Assembly: GCA_963556145.1 (NCBI GenBank)
Contig: OY744468.1
Coordinates: 3,968,001-4,032,000, forward strand
Reading direction: 5' to 3'
Length of the DNA stretch: 64,000 bases
Origin: Hygrocybe punicea
Lineage: Eukaryota > Basidiomycota > Agaricomycetes > Agaricales > Hygrophoraceae
Made by a program: the position numbers and the translations under genes. The notes beneath the pieces are model-generated. The model searched no databases and was not told where the DNA came from. It was given only the letters and a program-made list of their open reading frames with translations. Shown here in pieces: positions 1 through 11,775 of this stretch. How positions within the stretch are numbered: position 1 is the stretch's first letter; each line of letters starts with the position of its first letter.

Positions 1-299
1 GGGTATTGAGATAAATCTTGCTTTAGTGGTCTATGAATAGGGAGAAAAAAGACGGACCATGCTGCAGCTTGCCAAAAAAGCTGGCCCACTCCGACAACCA
101 AACAATTAGTCAGCCAGATAAGCGAGGTGGGGGCTTGACGCTGATGGAGCTTGCGACGACAGAGAGAGCCACCTGCACTTCACCGATGCGACAGAAAGGT
201 GCGGCGAAAACCAAGGAATCTTGGCATCACTCTCACCTCCCATAGGCCGGCGAAATGTCTTTACTCGCCTCCCAGCGTTGTTTCCAGCCAATCCCATTT

Positions 300-3180
300 C
301 GGCTACTACAGTAGAACATGGCAGAACTACTACGACTTCTCCCTCAACTCCCGAGTCAGAGTTCCCCGTATTCCTCAAAGTCAAGATTTTGACTTGGAAT
401 ATGCACGATTCTCTGCCGAAGGTCAGACACTGCCAGAGTCCGCGCCTCGCCCTCGCCCCCCACCTGATGAATGTGGACCAGGGCGACCTAACGGAACTAT
501 TGGGACCTGTTTCGCCCTACAGTGCTCCAAACATTTCCCCACATGAATCTATACTTCCAAAGCTGTCAAAGGACACAAATCATCCTTATCATATTGTTGT
601 TGTGTGAGTTCATCAAAACGACTTTGTGACATACCGTTATCGTCATTCTATGTTCAGCGCGGCACAGGAATGTCCAACATTGTCAGGTGCGTTCACTCCT
701 TCTGTGCACAATTATGCATTCCTTTCTTGCTCTCAGGGATACCCATGGGCTTGGGTGCCGGTTTCAAACTAATTGACAAAGACAAGGATCAAGTCAAAGA
801 AACAGAACGAGATCGGGAGTATCTCCACTCCAGACATAGAGAGAAAATAAAGGACGATGTCGTTAATCGACGGAAAGATCCTGAAGATGGTCACGAAGTT
901 ATAAGCCGTGCTCCTTCAGGTTGGACCTCCATGGTTGAGGACTGGTTATGCTATAACGACGGTACAGCTACAAACCCAAACTCTCCTACTGTCTTGGACT
1001 CTGGCAGCAGTTCACCGCATATGGCTGAGTGTCGGCGAAATGTCCGCATGAAGGAGCGGCGAAAAGGTCCATACCAGCTGCTGATAAAGGAACGCCTCAT
1101 GGGCATATACTTAGCAGTTTATATTGACGGGGATATCCGGGAGCTTGTCAGAGGTGAACAACATCTTCAGCGTAACGACTCTGAATAACTGTTTCAGCTA
1201 GGGACATCAAAATCTGCGGTTGCTGCTGGCTTGATCGGTGGAAGGCTGGGTAATAAAGGGGGCGTTGGGATCAGTCTCAACCTCAATGGCACAACACTTT
1301 TATTCATCAATGCTCATCTTGCTGGTCAACTTTCCTTTGACCATCACCCCTACACTAAACTGATGTCACGGGCTTGTGTCACCTAGCTCACGGAGGTAAA
1401 CAACATCATCGCTTAGCTAATTTGGCGAAAATCAAGGTATGTTCCGACCGACGATATGTCTTCCGTTATGACGTGACACGTAGACCGAGCTCTCCGTCGA
1501 GAGCTTTCTCAAACCTGACGACCCACGCCTTGTGGCAGAAGGTTCTTTTCGCTCTTGTATATGAAAATTTTACTGAAACCCGGCAAGATATTACAGACCG
1601 ATTTGATTACACTTTCATTTGTGGTGACCTGAACTTTCGACTGGAGATCTCGCGCCTCCATGCTGATTGGTTGATCTCACGACAAGGTTTGGAGTAAGCA
1701 CCGTCCTTTATGGAGCTAATTCCCAATGATTTCGCAGAGTATTCTCAGGCCCTTGCCTTCGATCAGCTGCGAACTTTGATGGCGACGGGACAAGCATTTG
1801 TCGGATTCAAGGAGGCTCGAATCGATTTCCCCCCCACTTTCAAGTATGACGTTTTGCGAACCCTGAAGAAGAAGAAAGGATCTAAACGTCAAACTTGGAA
1901 GCATTTTACGGCAAACCACTTTATTCGTGATTTCGAAGAGAAAGAGCAACAAGAATTCGAGGTCGATGGAGTTGAGGAGTTGGATGGAGATGCCGCTTCT
2001 ATTTCTTCAGCTTGGACGTCGAATTCGAGACTGGTAGAAGACCAGGATTACTGCCAAGCGACACCTTCTTCACAGAGTCTCAACACGCCAGAAAGCCGGG
2101 TATCTTTTGCTGTTGTTGCTAATAAAGCGAAAGCCAAGTGGCATGATTTGCTGTCGCCGACCAGTCCGCACCGGGGATGCGAGCCGAGGCAGGACTTAGG
2201 CCATCCGCGTAAGCTTAACGGGAGCCTCAGGCTAGCGCCTAGTGGCTCATGTAACTCGCAACCGGGTCCTGGATCCACTCCCAATGTCGAGCACCGATCA
2301 ATTTTGAGGCCACTGTTGTCAGCACGAGCTAGTTCTACCAAATTCGATTGCAAAACCTCAGATGAAGATGAAGGAGAAGACACGGGCGTTTATGATTCCT
2401 CTCATAAGCAGCGTGTCCCAAGTTGGTAAGTGGAAGGAAGAAAGCAAGTTCAGACCTTGACAAGTCTTTCTTTCAAGGTGTGACCGGATTCTATGGAAAT
2501 CCACCGTCCAGCCACTCCCGGAGGTAGAAGAGGATGAACTGTTGGAGGGCTCGGGCCGATCTCGAACACGTGTTGGCCGATTTTTTGCTCTTGCGTTCCG
2601 ACCTTTGTCCAGTCTCGCTCGCCAAGTTTCCTACGGCGCAATCGACTTACCAAGAATATCCGACACAACACTGCCCATGTCCTCACAGGAGGGCGTCCTT
2701 GGCACTACCATTCCTGTCCCTCCAGCTCAACCCGAAACGCTGAAACATTCTAAATCGAATGAGATTTTACCCGTGACCAAGAAGCCTCGATTACCGAGAC
2801 AAGTTTCACATGATGTAGATCTACGCGCTCGCCGTGCGACGGCGGGAGTCTATTTACCTTCATCGCGGACAGACTCTCCGATGCGAAGCGGAACAGACTT
2901 GTTGCCTCCCGCAGCCGTTCGTTCCGCACGGCTTGCAACTCATAAGTCAACTAGATACTCCTCACTCCCAACTCCCTCCCGCTGGCGATTCTTCCCATTC
3001 CTTTCCCGCGACCCTATCAATAGCATCATCACTCCGGAAACTCGTGGCCCTTCGGACACCCCGCGTAAAGGTGATATCATATGCCTAAGTTATGATACAT
3101 TGGATGACCGAGCCATGCGCCGCTTGGAAGGTCGGAGTGATCACAGACCTGTTATTGGATCTTATGTTATATACGTTTAA
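300..3180 (+). CDS. inositol polyphosphate 5-phosphatase (multi-exon; 5' end unresolved)
   Basis: Removes the 5-phosphate from phosphoinositides or inositol polyphosphates, using the DNase I-like endonuclease/exonuclease/phosphatase fold. Seen in exon order: ILTWNMHD near 390; AAQECP across an intron ending about 658; GGRLGNKGGVG and NAHLA near 1240-1320; ICGDLNFR at about 1617; FPPTFKYD near 1830; CDRILWK near 2480; and the terminal SDHRPVIGSY ending in TAA at 3178-3180. These are the diagnostic catalytic blocks (GDLNFR, DRILWK, SDHRPV). Introns are short. The region after the FPPTFKYD block carries long Ser-rich insertions that are probably low-conservation linkers. In the frame of the first catalytic exon there is no ATG before the motif back to an in-frame stop at 119-121, so the true start lies in an upstream exon or outside the window. 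The family call is firm; the subfamily (INP54-like or other) and the start are not. Confidence 0.85.
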
Positions 3181-3280
3181 GAGCTCCCCCCTTCCTACCG
3201 GAGATTTTGGGTAACATTGCACAATATTCTATATCTTACACGCCAGATGGGTAAAGACCTAAGTGAGCATGGCAAAGGAA

Positions 3281-3809
3281 CTATGCGGAAATGGTCACTT
3301 CAACCTCTACACCAGGTTCCAGACTTATGCTCGTCTGCAAATACTCGTTAGTTAGATTGAGGGCCAAAGAATTTCGAAAGAATAACGACAATTTGTTTGA
3401 CAATTTCGCTGGACGAATGTAAGTCGATCAATCGCTTATGGACTTTGAGTTCGTAACGATCCCAAGTTTTGGAACCCTCACCACAAGGCTGAATAAACTT
3501 TGGGATCAGGTAATCTTTCACAGCTTCCCAAGCACCTACCGTCTTACGAGTCGTAATCTTTAACACTTTGGTGGGAAGGCGGACGGGACCCTTCACACGC
3601 AGCTGTTTATCCTTTGCCCTGTTAATAAGATCCACCGAGACTGGAGATGTCAACCTGAAGAGAAGCATTTGGTGGAAGCACAGCATACATTTTTCCAAGT
3701 TCTTGACATTACTGCTTGTAAGGGTGATCCTGATTTTGTGAATTTTGGCACCAGGTACGGGAGCACCCGTTGCATCGTATTCCTTTTCTCCCTTAGCGAC
3801 GTAACTCAT
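3281..3809 (-). CDS. RPS20: 40S ribosomal protein uS10 (RPS20)
   Basis: A universally conserved small-subunit ribosomal protein of the 40S head. ATG at 3807-3809 begins [12 protein letters not shown]. Conserved stretches follow: [65 protein letters not shown] and [18 protein letters not shown] last exon near 3281-3335 reads [17 protein letters not shown] before TAG. Three introns are needed: after NLEK, after TTRKT and after VKQI; the last two have clean GT-AG borders. The total of about 120 residues matches the family. It is divergent from the splicing-factor gene that starts 180 bp away. Confidence 0.95.
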
Positions 3810-3989
3810 TCTGGTAATCTCGACGTATAAGAATGAGTCAGAAGGTGACTGAGGGTACTTTCCGAAGTCAGTGTAGAACAACCCTGCTGAAAGAGTGACA
3901 CACCTAAATGTTGATGCAAGAAATTTAGAGTTTATCAGCCTTTTCAACTCTTCGGTTCTTGCCGGCGGAGATTCTACTTACTCACTTCA
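3810..3989. promoter_or_regulatory. short divergent promoter, RPS20 / CWC16
   Basis: Only 180 bp separate the ATG of the minus-strand ribosomal protein gene from the ATG of the plus-strand splicing-factor gene. Any promoter elements for both must lie here or inside 5' UTR introns. I see no clear TATA box. The inference of a shared promoter rests on spacing alone. Confidence 0.5.
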
Positions 3990-5169
3990 ATGCAAGGTGC
4001 TTGTTCTGTGTCAAGATTCTTCGCAAGAACTCACGGTATCATGCAGGATTCAACAAATATTATCCCCCGGATTATGATGGAGAGAAACACAGGAGTCTCA
4101 ACTCATACAGAGGTCAGCGCCTCTTACCGTCAGACTTTCAATAGTTAATTTTCTGACAAGGCAAACATGCACTCGGCGACAGGGCACGTAAACTTGACCA
4201 GGGTATTCTAATAACTCGTTTTGAACTACCCTTCAACATATGGTGGTAAGTGTCGTAAAGACTGTCATCCTCGAGTTGTTTCTGATTTGCGCTAGTGGGA
4301 CTTGCAATAATCATATTGGTATGGGCGTGCGTTATAACGCCGAGAAGAAGAAAATTGGGTCCTACTACTCGACCCCGATATTCTCCTTCCGTTGTAAATG
4401 CCACTTATGTGATGGTTGGTTTGAGGTACAGACAGATCCGAAGGTACAAAGCTCCGAATTCCATTTACACCTCCATTTACACCGTGCTACAGAACACTTG
4501 CTACGTGGTTACCGCAGGGGCACGGAAGAAAGACGAGGATTGGAATCCTGAAGAGAACGGTGGTTTTGCAATACACGGTATACGTCTACTTTCGACTTTA
4601 CCATCAAAACCCGTCTGATGGCGTATTCAGATACCGAGGGCAATGGAGGGCCCTCCGACCCTCTGGCTACTCTGGAAAAATACACTGATGCCCAGACTCA
4701 TCTCGCAACGGTTCAAGTCCCTCGCCTCGAATCCCTGTATAACGTTTCGGAACATTACAATTCCGATCCCTACGCGCTCTCGCTCAAAGTTCGAAAACGT
4801 TTTCGCGAAGATAAGACAATTGAGAAGAATAAGAAGAATGCAGATGATAACATAAAAGGACGCTATGCACTTCCTGAAACCCTTACCTTGTTAGCCGATG
4901 ATGACTCCACTTCGGAGGAAGCCAAAAAGGAATGGGAGAAAGGCAGGCAAGAGTTACGGCTTCGAGAGAGCATCAAACGACGAAAGCTGGACGACATTGT
5001 TGTGATCTCCCCTTCTCCAGCGTCCCGCTGGAGATCATCGTCATTGATCCCTCAGCCCGCTGCATCCCTCCGTGCACGAATACTGGAAAACACAGCGCGT
5101 CAATCAAATGCTTTCCGCCTCGTTCAAAAGAAACGGCCACATACGAAAGAAACTGTTTTGTTGAAATAG
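3990..5169 (+). CDS. CWC16 / Yju2-like pre-mRNA splicing factor (CCDC94/CCDC130 family)
   Basis: A spliceosome-associated zinc-binding protein of the CWC16 family. ATG at 3990-3992 gives MQ, then a 50-nt intron (3997-4046) joins to GFNKYYPPDYDG. Later exons read HALGDRARKLDQGILITRFE, LPFNIW, CGTCNNHIGMGVRYNAEKKK, IGSYYSTPIFSFRCKCHLC, NTCYVVTAGARKKDEDWNPE and FAIHDTEG. The four-cysteine arrangement (CxxC before NNHIG, CxxC in CKCHLC) is the family zinc site. The last exon (4631-5169) holds DPLATLEK, a charged coiled-coil-like stretch and a C-terminal SLRARILENTARQ tail. At least five introns, all GT-AG. Whether it is the Yju2 or the CCDC130 paralogue cannot be settled here; the NKYYPPDY and AEKKKIGSYY pattern favours the CCDC130-like branch. 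Confidence 0.9.
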
Positions 5170-5399
5170 CAATGTATTTTTGTCTTCCAAGTAACTCTAT
5201 TCATGGGCCTTTTCGAATGCTTGAATGCACTGGCTTGCAAGAAATCGATAGCAGATAGAACAACAGTAGGGGTACAGAGAGCAGCGGGGAAGTAAGCAAG
5301 AGTAATAGTAATAGCCCGGTACGAAGGCGAGTACAAGATTCCGAGAGAAAAACTACACCCATAAGAAAGGGGGAAAAAATTAAAATAAAGCAAAGATGG

Positions 5400-8300
5400 T
5401 TAAGATGTGAAGATGGCCCAAGGTTGCTCCAATGTAGGCATAGGACTGTCCCATTTCCAATCTGACTGTTGATAATAAGCTGACTCTCCTCCATCGATTT
5501 CCTTCCAAGGTCCAAGACGAAGAGAATCTGAGACATCCAGTGACTCCTCTGTCCTTGAGTCGGTGATTGTAGGGTGGCCAACAGCGTCAACCTCCGATCC
5601 TGATTCGGGGCTAGGGTTCGTTGACGATGAAGAAAGGAGATCAGGAGTGGGTGCTTTGGACCGATTATCGTCGTCATCGAGTGTCCCAAAAGATGAAAAG
5701 TCAAAAAATTCGATAAATTCATCAACTGTGGAAGGGGAATCGTTTTGTGCGCTACCGTTTAAACATAATGATGTCATCGTTGAGCTTTCTGGGGCATCCG
5801 GCACAGCGCCGCATCCTTTTAAGATTACCGCCAACGTCTCCGAGATATCCGATGATAGAGATTCTTGGCCTTGACCGCCGGCAGCTAGCTTCATGAGTTC
5901 CGTCATGTGTTCAAAGAAAGCACTGGCGTCTTCTTCGGTCTTGATGTTCTCGACTTCCTCGTGCTTCTTCACCAACTCTTCACTCGGAGCTCCTTCCCAT
6001 TCGGTTTTGACTCGTTTAGGTGAAGGATCGCTGCTAGGGGTAAGAGTGCTCGCGTGGGCCTCTTCCTCCCGGAGTCTCTTTGAACCGGCTGGAGCCGATG
6101 GTGCAAGCTCGGCAGGCGGTACGTTCTTGGAAGCCTTGCGCTTTGCAGGGGCGGTTATCTTGGGTTTAGGCGCCGCTTTTGATTTCGGCGATTTGTTTCC
6201 TTGTGGAGGTGACGTCGTATGAGTTGGGGTAGGAGGGTTTGCAGTGGGTGTGATTACGGACGGTGCAGGAGGTGGTGTGGGTGTAGAGACTGAAGTTAAG
6301 GTAGATGCAGGAGGGGTGGAAGTAGAGGGGCCGGGTTGGTTTGGGGGGGCTTTCTTTTTGCCAGGCGGGACGGGCGTCATAGGGACTGGCCTGTTCGCTG
6401 GAGGGGATATGAGAGGAAGCGAAGATTGAGGTTGAGGGACGGGAAGTCGCTGGGGAATACTTGGGGGATTGCTAGAAAGAACACTTGAGGATTGCTGCTG
6501 TTTCATCGCGGATAAAACACTGGAAAATATTTCGTTGGCTTGTTGCATTTGGATGATCATGGCGCGAAGCGTGTGAAGGTCTACAATGTATTTAGGCGGT
6601 GTGGAGGCAAGAAAATTTCGTTGGTGTTGTACGGTCAAGATCTGAAGTAAAGACAGAGGTCAAATGAAGAAGACGTTACAGCAGAATACACAAACAGTCG
6701 TTATCAGCTTGCGAATCGGCTCTTCTTGCTTTAAGAGGATACAAAACATCGGCAGCCTGGGCTCTACTTCTGAAGCATAATGATGTAACTGATCAAGCGC
6801 TCTGTTGTACTCCATCCTCTGATCATCCGGGATGACGTGTAAGGACATATTTTGTATAGCTGGCTGACATTAGATCCACTCAGCATTCACTTTGAAGAGA
6901 TACTCACTGCGGCTCAAAAAGTCTTGTTTAACTTTTGCGATGAATTGAAAGGCCTGTAGTTGCTCTGGACTTGTACGAACCATGCGCGTGGCTGGACTTG
7001 ATCCTACTCCGTTAATTGACGGGCCTTTGGACTGCCGGGAGAACTGAGCATCCATGTTGTTGCCGTTACCGGATACGGAGGAAGTCCCGGGTTGTTGCGA
7101 GGACACAAATTGTGCAGGTCGAGGACCTGGATGCTGGACGGAAGGGGGTAGCGTGGAATTTTGCTGAGGTGGAAATGGAGCTGAGGCGTCTGACGCCACC
7201 CGGGCTTGCTCCTGCTCGGGCCCAGACGGACTAGGCTTCACCAGGTTGCCCCGCCACGTTTGTTGCATCTTCGCGGAATGTTGCAACTGGTCTCGATTAG
7301 CCTCAACGAACTGGATGAACTTCTCTGAAACTCCTTTATGACGGAGTTCGTGGCCTGGAAGAAAAGCATAGGCTATCAGGGCTTGCATCTGCTGAGCGTT
7401 CGTAATGGTTCGAGCAGGGCTTTGTGACACTCCTGACTGAGCCTGCATCTTTCGTTTCAAATCGATAATGGATTGAATGTAGACGTTGTCGAAAGATGAC
7501 AGATACTCTTTATAGACATGCGCCAAATGTTGCGCGACACCGGGTCCAGACTTTGCTGGTTCGGATTCGGTACCAGGAAATTGCACGAAGCCCATCCTTG
7601 CTCCGATGATAGCCCACAGCTCTTTCTGATTAACCTAACACAACGACTTCGACAACTGAGGACATTTCGGAAAATAGCAACGTGCTCACCTTATTTACGC
7701 CACCTTCTTCCATTACTTGCGAATGGAGTAAATGAAGGTCGATGGGGCGATTTTCGACGGACATCAAACGTGCGTCGTGTTTAATACCTTTTGAAGCGCA
7801 ATAGCTCTTGTATGCTGTATCAAATCTTGGCTTTTCCAAGGCAGGCGGCATCTGGAACTGAACCTGCGGATTTTGATCGTTACGAAGTTGAACGTTACTG
7901 TGGCCAGGCTGGATAGGATACTGGTTGGAAATAGTGGGCGACAGTTGCCTTGGGATTTGCCCGGGAAGGAGCTGTTGCGATGAAGGACCAGGTCGGGGGG
8001 GAACTACGTTTTGTGGCTGAGAGGGGTTGAGCTGCGCATGTAATTGGAGAGGACTGGGTTGAATGTTATGTGACTGAGATGGTCCATGGGAAGCAGTATT
8101 CCCAAACCCTTGCGGTGGCGATGAACCAGGTCGTGACGTCCACTGTGGCTGACTTTGACTAACTTGAACTGGCCCCGACTGTTGCTGTGACTGTGAAGAA
8201 GTTCCATTCCTGCAGAACTAAACTAGTTAACCTGTGGGACTACGGAGAAACACATAGCGTACAAGTTGCCGATGTTGCCTCCTGAGGGTCCATGTTGCGG

Positions 8301-9440
8301 AGCCGCTTGGGCGAGAGCTTGGATGACCTTAGCCAACATCTCTTTATGACCTTTGATGTCGGTTGCCGTGGCTTGCATTCTCTGGATATAATCTGCATCA
8401 GACATCCCGGCGCGGTGGTTTGATAACTGCGTCGTGACGCCTTCGAGCTGATGTATTACGCTCTGAAGGTTTTGGGCGCGCTCCCTGAGTTCTGGGAAAG
8501 TCATGGGTCTACGACCAGCTGGAAGCCCCTGCGAATTCGCCTGAGTCACAGGCTGGTGTTTCCCCATAGAGCCGGGAGGTTGTGTCGAATGAGGAGGGGA
8601 GCGGCGGATGCCGTCGGATGATGCCATTCCAGGAGACGAGAAGAGATCGGGTTGTGAGAGTTGATTTTGGCCGGGTTGGGAATTCAGGTTCGCCTGATGT
8701 TGCGGTTGCTGTCCGATGCGAGTGGGGAAGCCATTCTGAGATTGTTGGTTTTGAGCTAAACCCATGAGTTCAAGCCGCGACATATGTGCTGGGTTATTGT
8801 TTTGAAAAGCCTGCATGGGATTGCGAGCAGTGAGGGATTGCTGAAACGAAGGATTGGTGATACCCATATTTGGGAAATTAGGTACATGGGATTGGTTCCG
8901 CTGTGGGGAAGGGTCATGAAAAGGCGCTTGTTGGGCGGGAGCGCCCATCTGGGGTGTCAACCCAAACTGCTGGTTTATCGGTTGGTGGCCTTGGGTATGA
9001 GCCAAGTTTTGAGATCTTAGCATATCTGCCATCTAGGCAAAGTAGGATTAGTCACGTAATCAGGTGCTAGGAAGGAGGACAGAAGATGCAAGAAAGCTGG
9101 AAACAATTCCGTGCAGTCAAACCAAGCGCAAAGGGGTACACATGAGAGGAGCGGCGGAGATGAAGAGTGGGTTGGAGATGAAGAGCAAACAAAGCGGAGA
9201 ACTGACCCGCTGGTTAATTGGAGTGCCTTGCATTTCTCCCGTTGACTGACCAGGGTACGAATTTGGCACATGTTGCTGCATCTGCTGCCACATACGACCG
9301 TGCTCTGAATTTGGGAAGACAGATACAGATTGAGAGTCAACCTGAGACTGTTGCTGGGACTGAGAAAGCTGATGCTGCTGAAGGATGCTGGGATTGAAGG
9401 TCGGGGGCACCATGGGGTACTGAGAGAGACGATCGGCCAT
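5400..9440 (-). CDS. ARID-domain SWI1-like subunit of a SWI/SNF chromatin remodeller
   Basis: Probable DNA-binding subunit of a SWI/SNF-type complex. ATG at 9438-9440 opens MADRLSQYPMVPPTFN; the N-terminal part (about 9440-7860) is Gln/Pro/Asn-rich low complexity, as in yeast and filamentous-fungal SWI1. The ARID region lies at about 7850-7440: RFDTAYKSYC, then DLHLLHSQVMEEGGVNK, an intron, NQKELWAIIGARMGFVQFPG, and GVAQHLAHVYKEYLSSFD, which fits the ARID helices including the conserved GG and the LW...IG core. Downstream exons hold VKPSPSGPEQEQ, ALDQLHHYASEVEPRLP, and a Pro/Ser/Thr-rich and acidic C-terminus ending at TAA 5400-5402. Several introns separate these parts; their exact borders were not all resolved. 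Another ARID family member is possible, but length and Q-rich composition fit SWI1 best. Confidence 0.75.
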
Positions 9441-10252
9441 ATCCAGGAGAGCAGCTGTTCCGCAGAGAGCGGACGACTTGGTGAGCTCCAACGTCCGGGT
9501 GACTCAGACGACACTGTTCAGATTACCGTCGGAGAAGGCGAAACAACAACAGCGACGATGGCTGCGGAGGGAGAAGGGAAAGGGGACGAGGATGGTGAGG
9601 GAGCGGCGGTGGTGGCAGCTGGTGGGAGCGAGGTTTCGACGGGCCACTGGCATGCCAGTCTGGCGGCGGAGTTTAGTTACATAACAAAGCCGTTTCTCCT
9701 ATAACTTACCACTACATATTACCTTGTATTCCTGGCTGCTCGTCGACTCGAGTACGCTGTAGCATGCAGAACCCTGGGTATATTTCAACCACTCAACCGT
9801 ATGTCTTCGCTCAAGATGAGGCCTCGGTCTTGAACCGCTAGAGCAACGCTTGCTGGTACGGACATCATCGACGTGCCACCTCACAGTCACGCATTACCCT
9901 CCATCGGGATCACCGTGAGTTAGCCAACAATATCAATGACCCTTCCCTTCGCACTGCACGAAACCGTCACTTCGTCGGACAAACCGCTGTCGGTCTAGCT
10001 CATGTCGACAGATCTGATGGTTAGAAACCCGCTGAAGGACCACCACTAGGGCGATCCTCATGACAATGGCGAACCAAACTTATACTACCGCGTCCGCTTT
10101 ATTTAATATAAGCTTACAAACGGAAGTGAAACCAGAGTACATTAATAAATAAGAGCTGTACAAGAGCGAGGCTTCTTGACGTCTAAAACATATTCCGGTA
10201 TAGGAAACATGTCATGAAGACACAGATGGGAAACTGCGGGGGGAAGGGTACG
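9441..10252. other. intergenic region, no gene recognised
   Basis: 812 bp between the start of the ARID gene and the stop of the TMEM41-like gene, both on the minus strand. It should hold the ARID promoter and 5' UTR and the TMEM41 3' UTR. The short reading frames here show no recognisable motif. No tRNA or repeat was seen. Confidence 0.5.
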
Positions 10253-10329
10253 TCATGTACGACCAAGATCACGGATGTTGTCGTCTTCATCCGACTTGGC
10301 AACTATTGATGGACCAGCTTCTAAGATCA

Positions 10330-10364
<35 letters not shown>

Positions 10365-11536
10365 AATAAGTCCCCCTCCTCGTCGGATAATAACGCATGT
10401 TGCGAAGGCTTGGGCTTCGCCGGTGGTCCGGCGGCAAGCACTTGATCACTTTCTTCTTCTCCTTCCGGAGATGCCTGCCGCTGCTCTACGTCCGCTACCG
10501 AAGCCAGCTCCCGTTTGAAATAGTATCGTAATCCGACTGGAATCAAAACTCCAACGACAACGGCGGACAACCCGAAGAAGTTGCGCCACGAGATTAGGTG
10601 GAAATCGTCCGCCGACGTCATCTCGTCGAGTCCGCCTCCGATGGTAGTGTGGATGACGCTGACACCCAATAATCCAAGGAAGGTGCTGACCCAGAATGGG
10701 ACTATACCAATGCCCACGTGGGGGCACACGACATTGACTACCCAATGCGGAGGGAGGGGAGCGATGCGGAGGACGATCAGGAAGGAAATCAGGTTGTCTT
10801 TCTGGGACTGGATCTTCTCTGCCCATTTGTCAAGACGGGCTTTCCACTTTGGGAGTGTGAGGAGAGCGGGACCGAGGGCTGCGCTGATCAGATAGCATAA
10901 AGTCGCGCCGGAAGCGACACATGCGCACACAAGAGGCAGAGCGCGCGGAACACCCCAGACTGCGCCACCAAGAATGGAAAGATACATGGAACCAGGTAAT
11001 GAGAATGCCTGTAAGCTGAAGAAAGAAAGATATCAGTGATGGAGAGATTCGGTAAGATACGTGTTTCGCACAACAGATATGTAGTCACATAGCAAACGAA
11101 AATGCGGTACGGGTAAATGTCCCGGTATTTTTTGAGGAGCGAATTTAATGCCTGGAGCTCAACGAATGATTTAGGAATCTTTAACAGAGGCCGATCATCT
11201 CTGTTAAAGCGTTGGTTAGCAGAATATTCAAACGACATAGGAGTAGATGTACTCTTCTAATGTGGGTAAGGCAAACCAGAGTGTGCCACCTAATACAAGG
11301 GTGCTGATGAGAAAGATGGCAGCCATCTTAATGGCAGCATTAACTATCATCTTTCGGGAAGAAGGAACCGTCGGTGAGCGCGGAAACGTGGCACCATATG
11401 AGGGGGTGGATGCCGCAGGAGTCAAGAGGCCAGCGCGGTCGGAATGGGCGACAGAGTCGGCTGAAAGAGTTGCTAGTGTGTAAGAAGAAGCATTTGAATG
11501 GCTTGGGCCTGCGTAGACCAGATGGGGTGGACTCAT
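10253..11536 (-). CDS. TMEM41/VTT-domain (SNARE-associated Golgi/DedA) membrane protein
   Basis: Member of the VTT (DedA) family, whose TMEM41B and VMP1 relatives act as ER lipid scramblases in autophagy and lipid mobilisation. ATG at 11534-11536. Exon 1 has a Ser/Thr/Pro-rich cytosolic head and one hydrophobic segment ending TLEEYIY. After a very short (about 36 nt) intron comes LPKSFVELQALN-type sequence (here KIPKSFVELQALNS) and VTTYLFLQAFSLPGS across the next intron, the family signature preceding the re-entrant loop. The final exon has MYLSILGGAVWG, FLIVLRIAPLPPHWVVN and FWVSTFLGLLGVS, all matching the TMEM41 core. The C-terminus is acidic, with an 11-residue Asp run coded by a GTC/GAC microsatellite, which is unusual. 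Stop TGA at 10253-10255. Confidence 0.85.
10331..10363 (-). repeat. (GAC)11 coding microsatellite
   Basis: Eleven perfect GTC triplets on the plus strand, read as eleven Asp codons in the cytosolic tail of the TMEM41-like protein. Pure triplet repeats of this kind commonly vary in length between strains. Confidence 0.95.
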
Positions 11537-11635
11537 GGCAGATCAGAGCTCGAAGGCGAGTCCGGTGAGCACAGGATTAGACGTTGATTATTGTAGGCAT
11601 TGCGGTGCGAGGAGCTGACACAACGACAATAATTA

Positions 11636-11637
<2 letters not shown>

Positions 11638-11665
<28 letters not shown>
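11638..11665. repeat. (TAA)n microsatellite
   Basis: About nine uninterrupted TAA units in the short region between the divergent TMEM41-like gene (-) and the Zn2Cys6 gene (+). It lies in the presumed shared upstream region of both genes. Confidence 0.9.
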
Positions 11666-11666
<1 letters not shown>

Positions 11667-11775
11667 TAATCGTGAGAAATAACAACAAAAAGATGAGGAG
11701 CTAGCTTGGGCAAGCTCAGGGAACGAGACGCACATCGACGACGTGGCCTCGACGTCGTCCACAACAGTCCTAGCG

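Noticed and set aside
9491..9514. upstream starts for the ARID gene
   Set aside because: The codon at 9489-9491 is TTG; the first in-frame ATG is 9438-9440.
11743..11775. upstream start for the Zn2Cys6 gene
   Set aside because: The codon at 11743 is GTG; the first in-frame ATG is at 11776.
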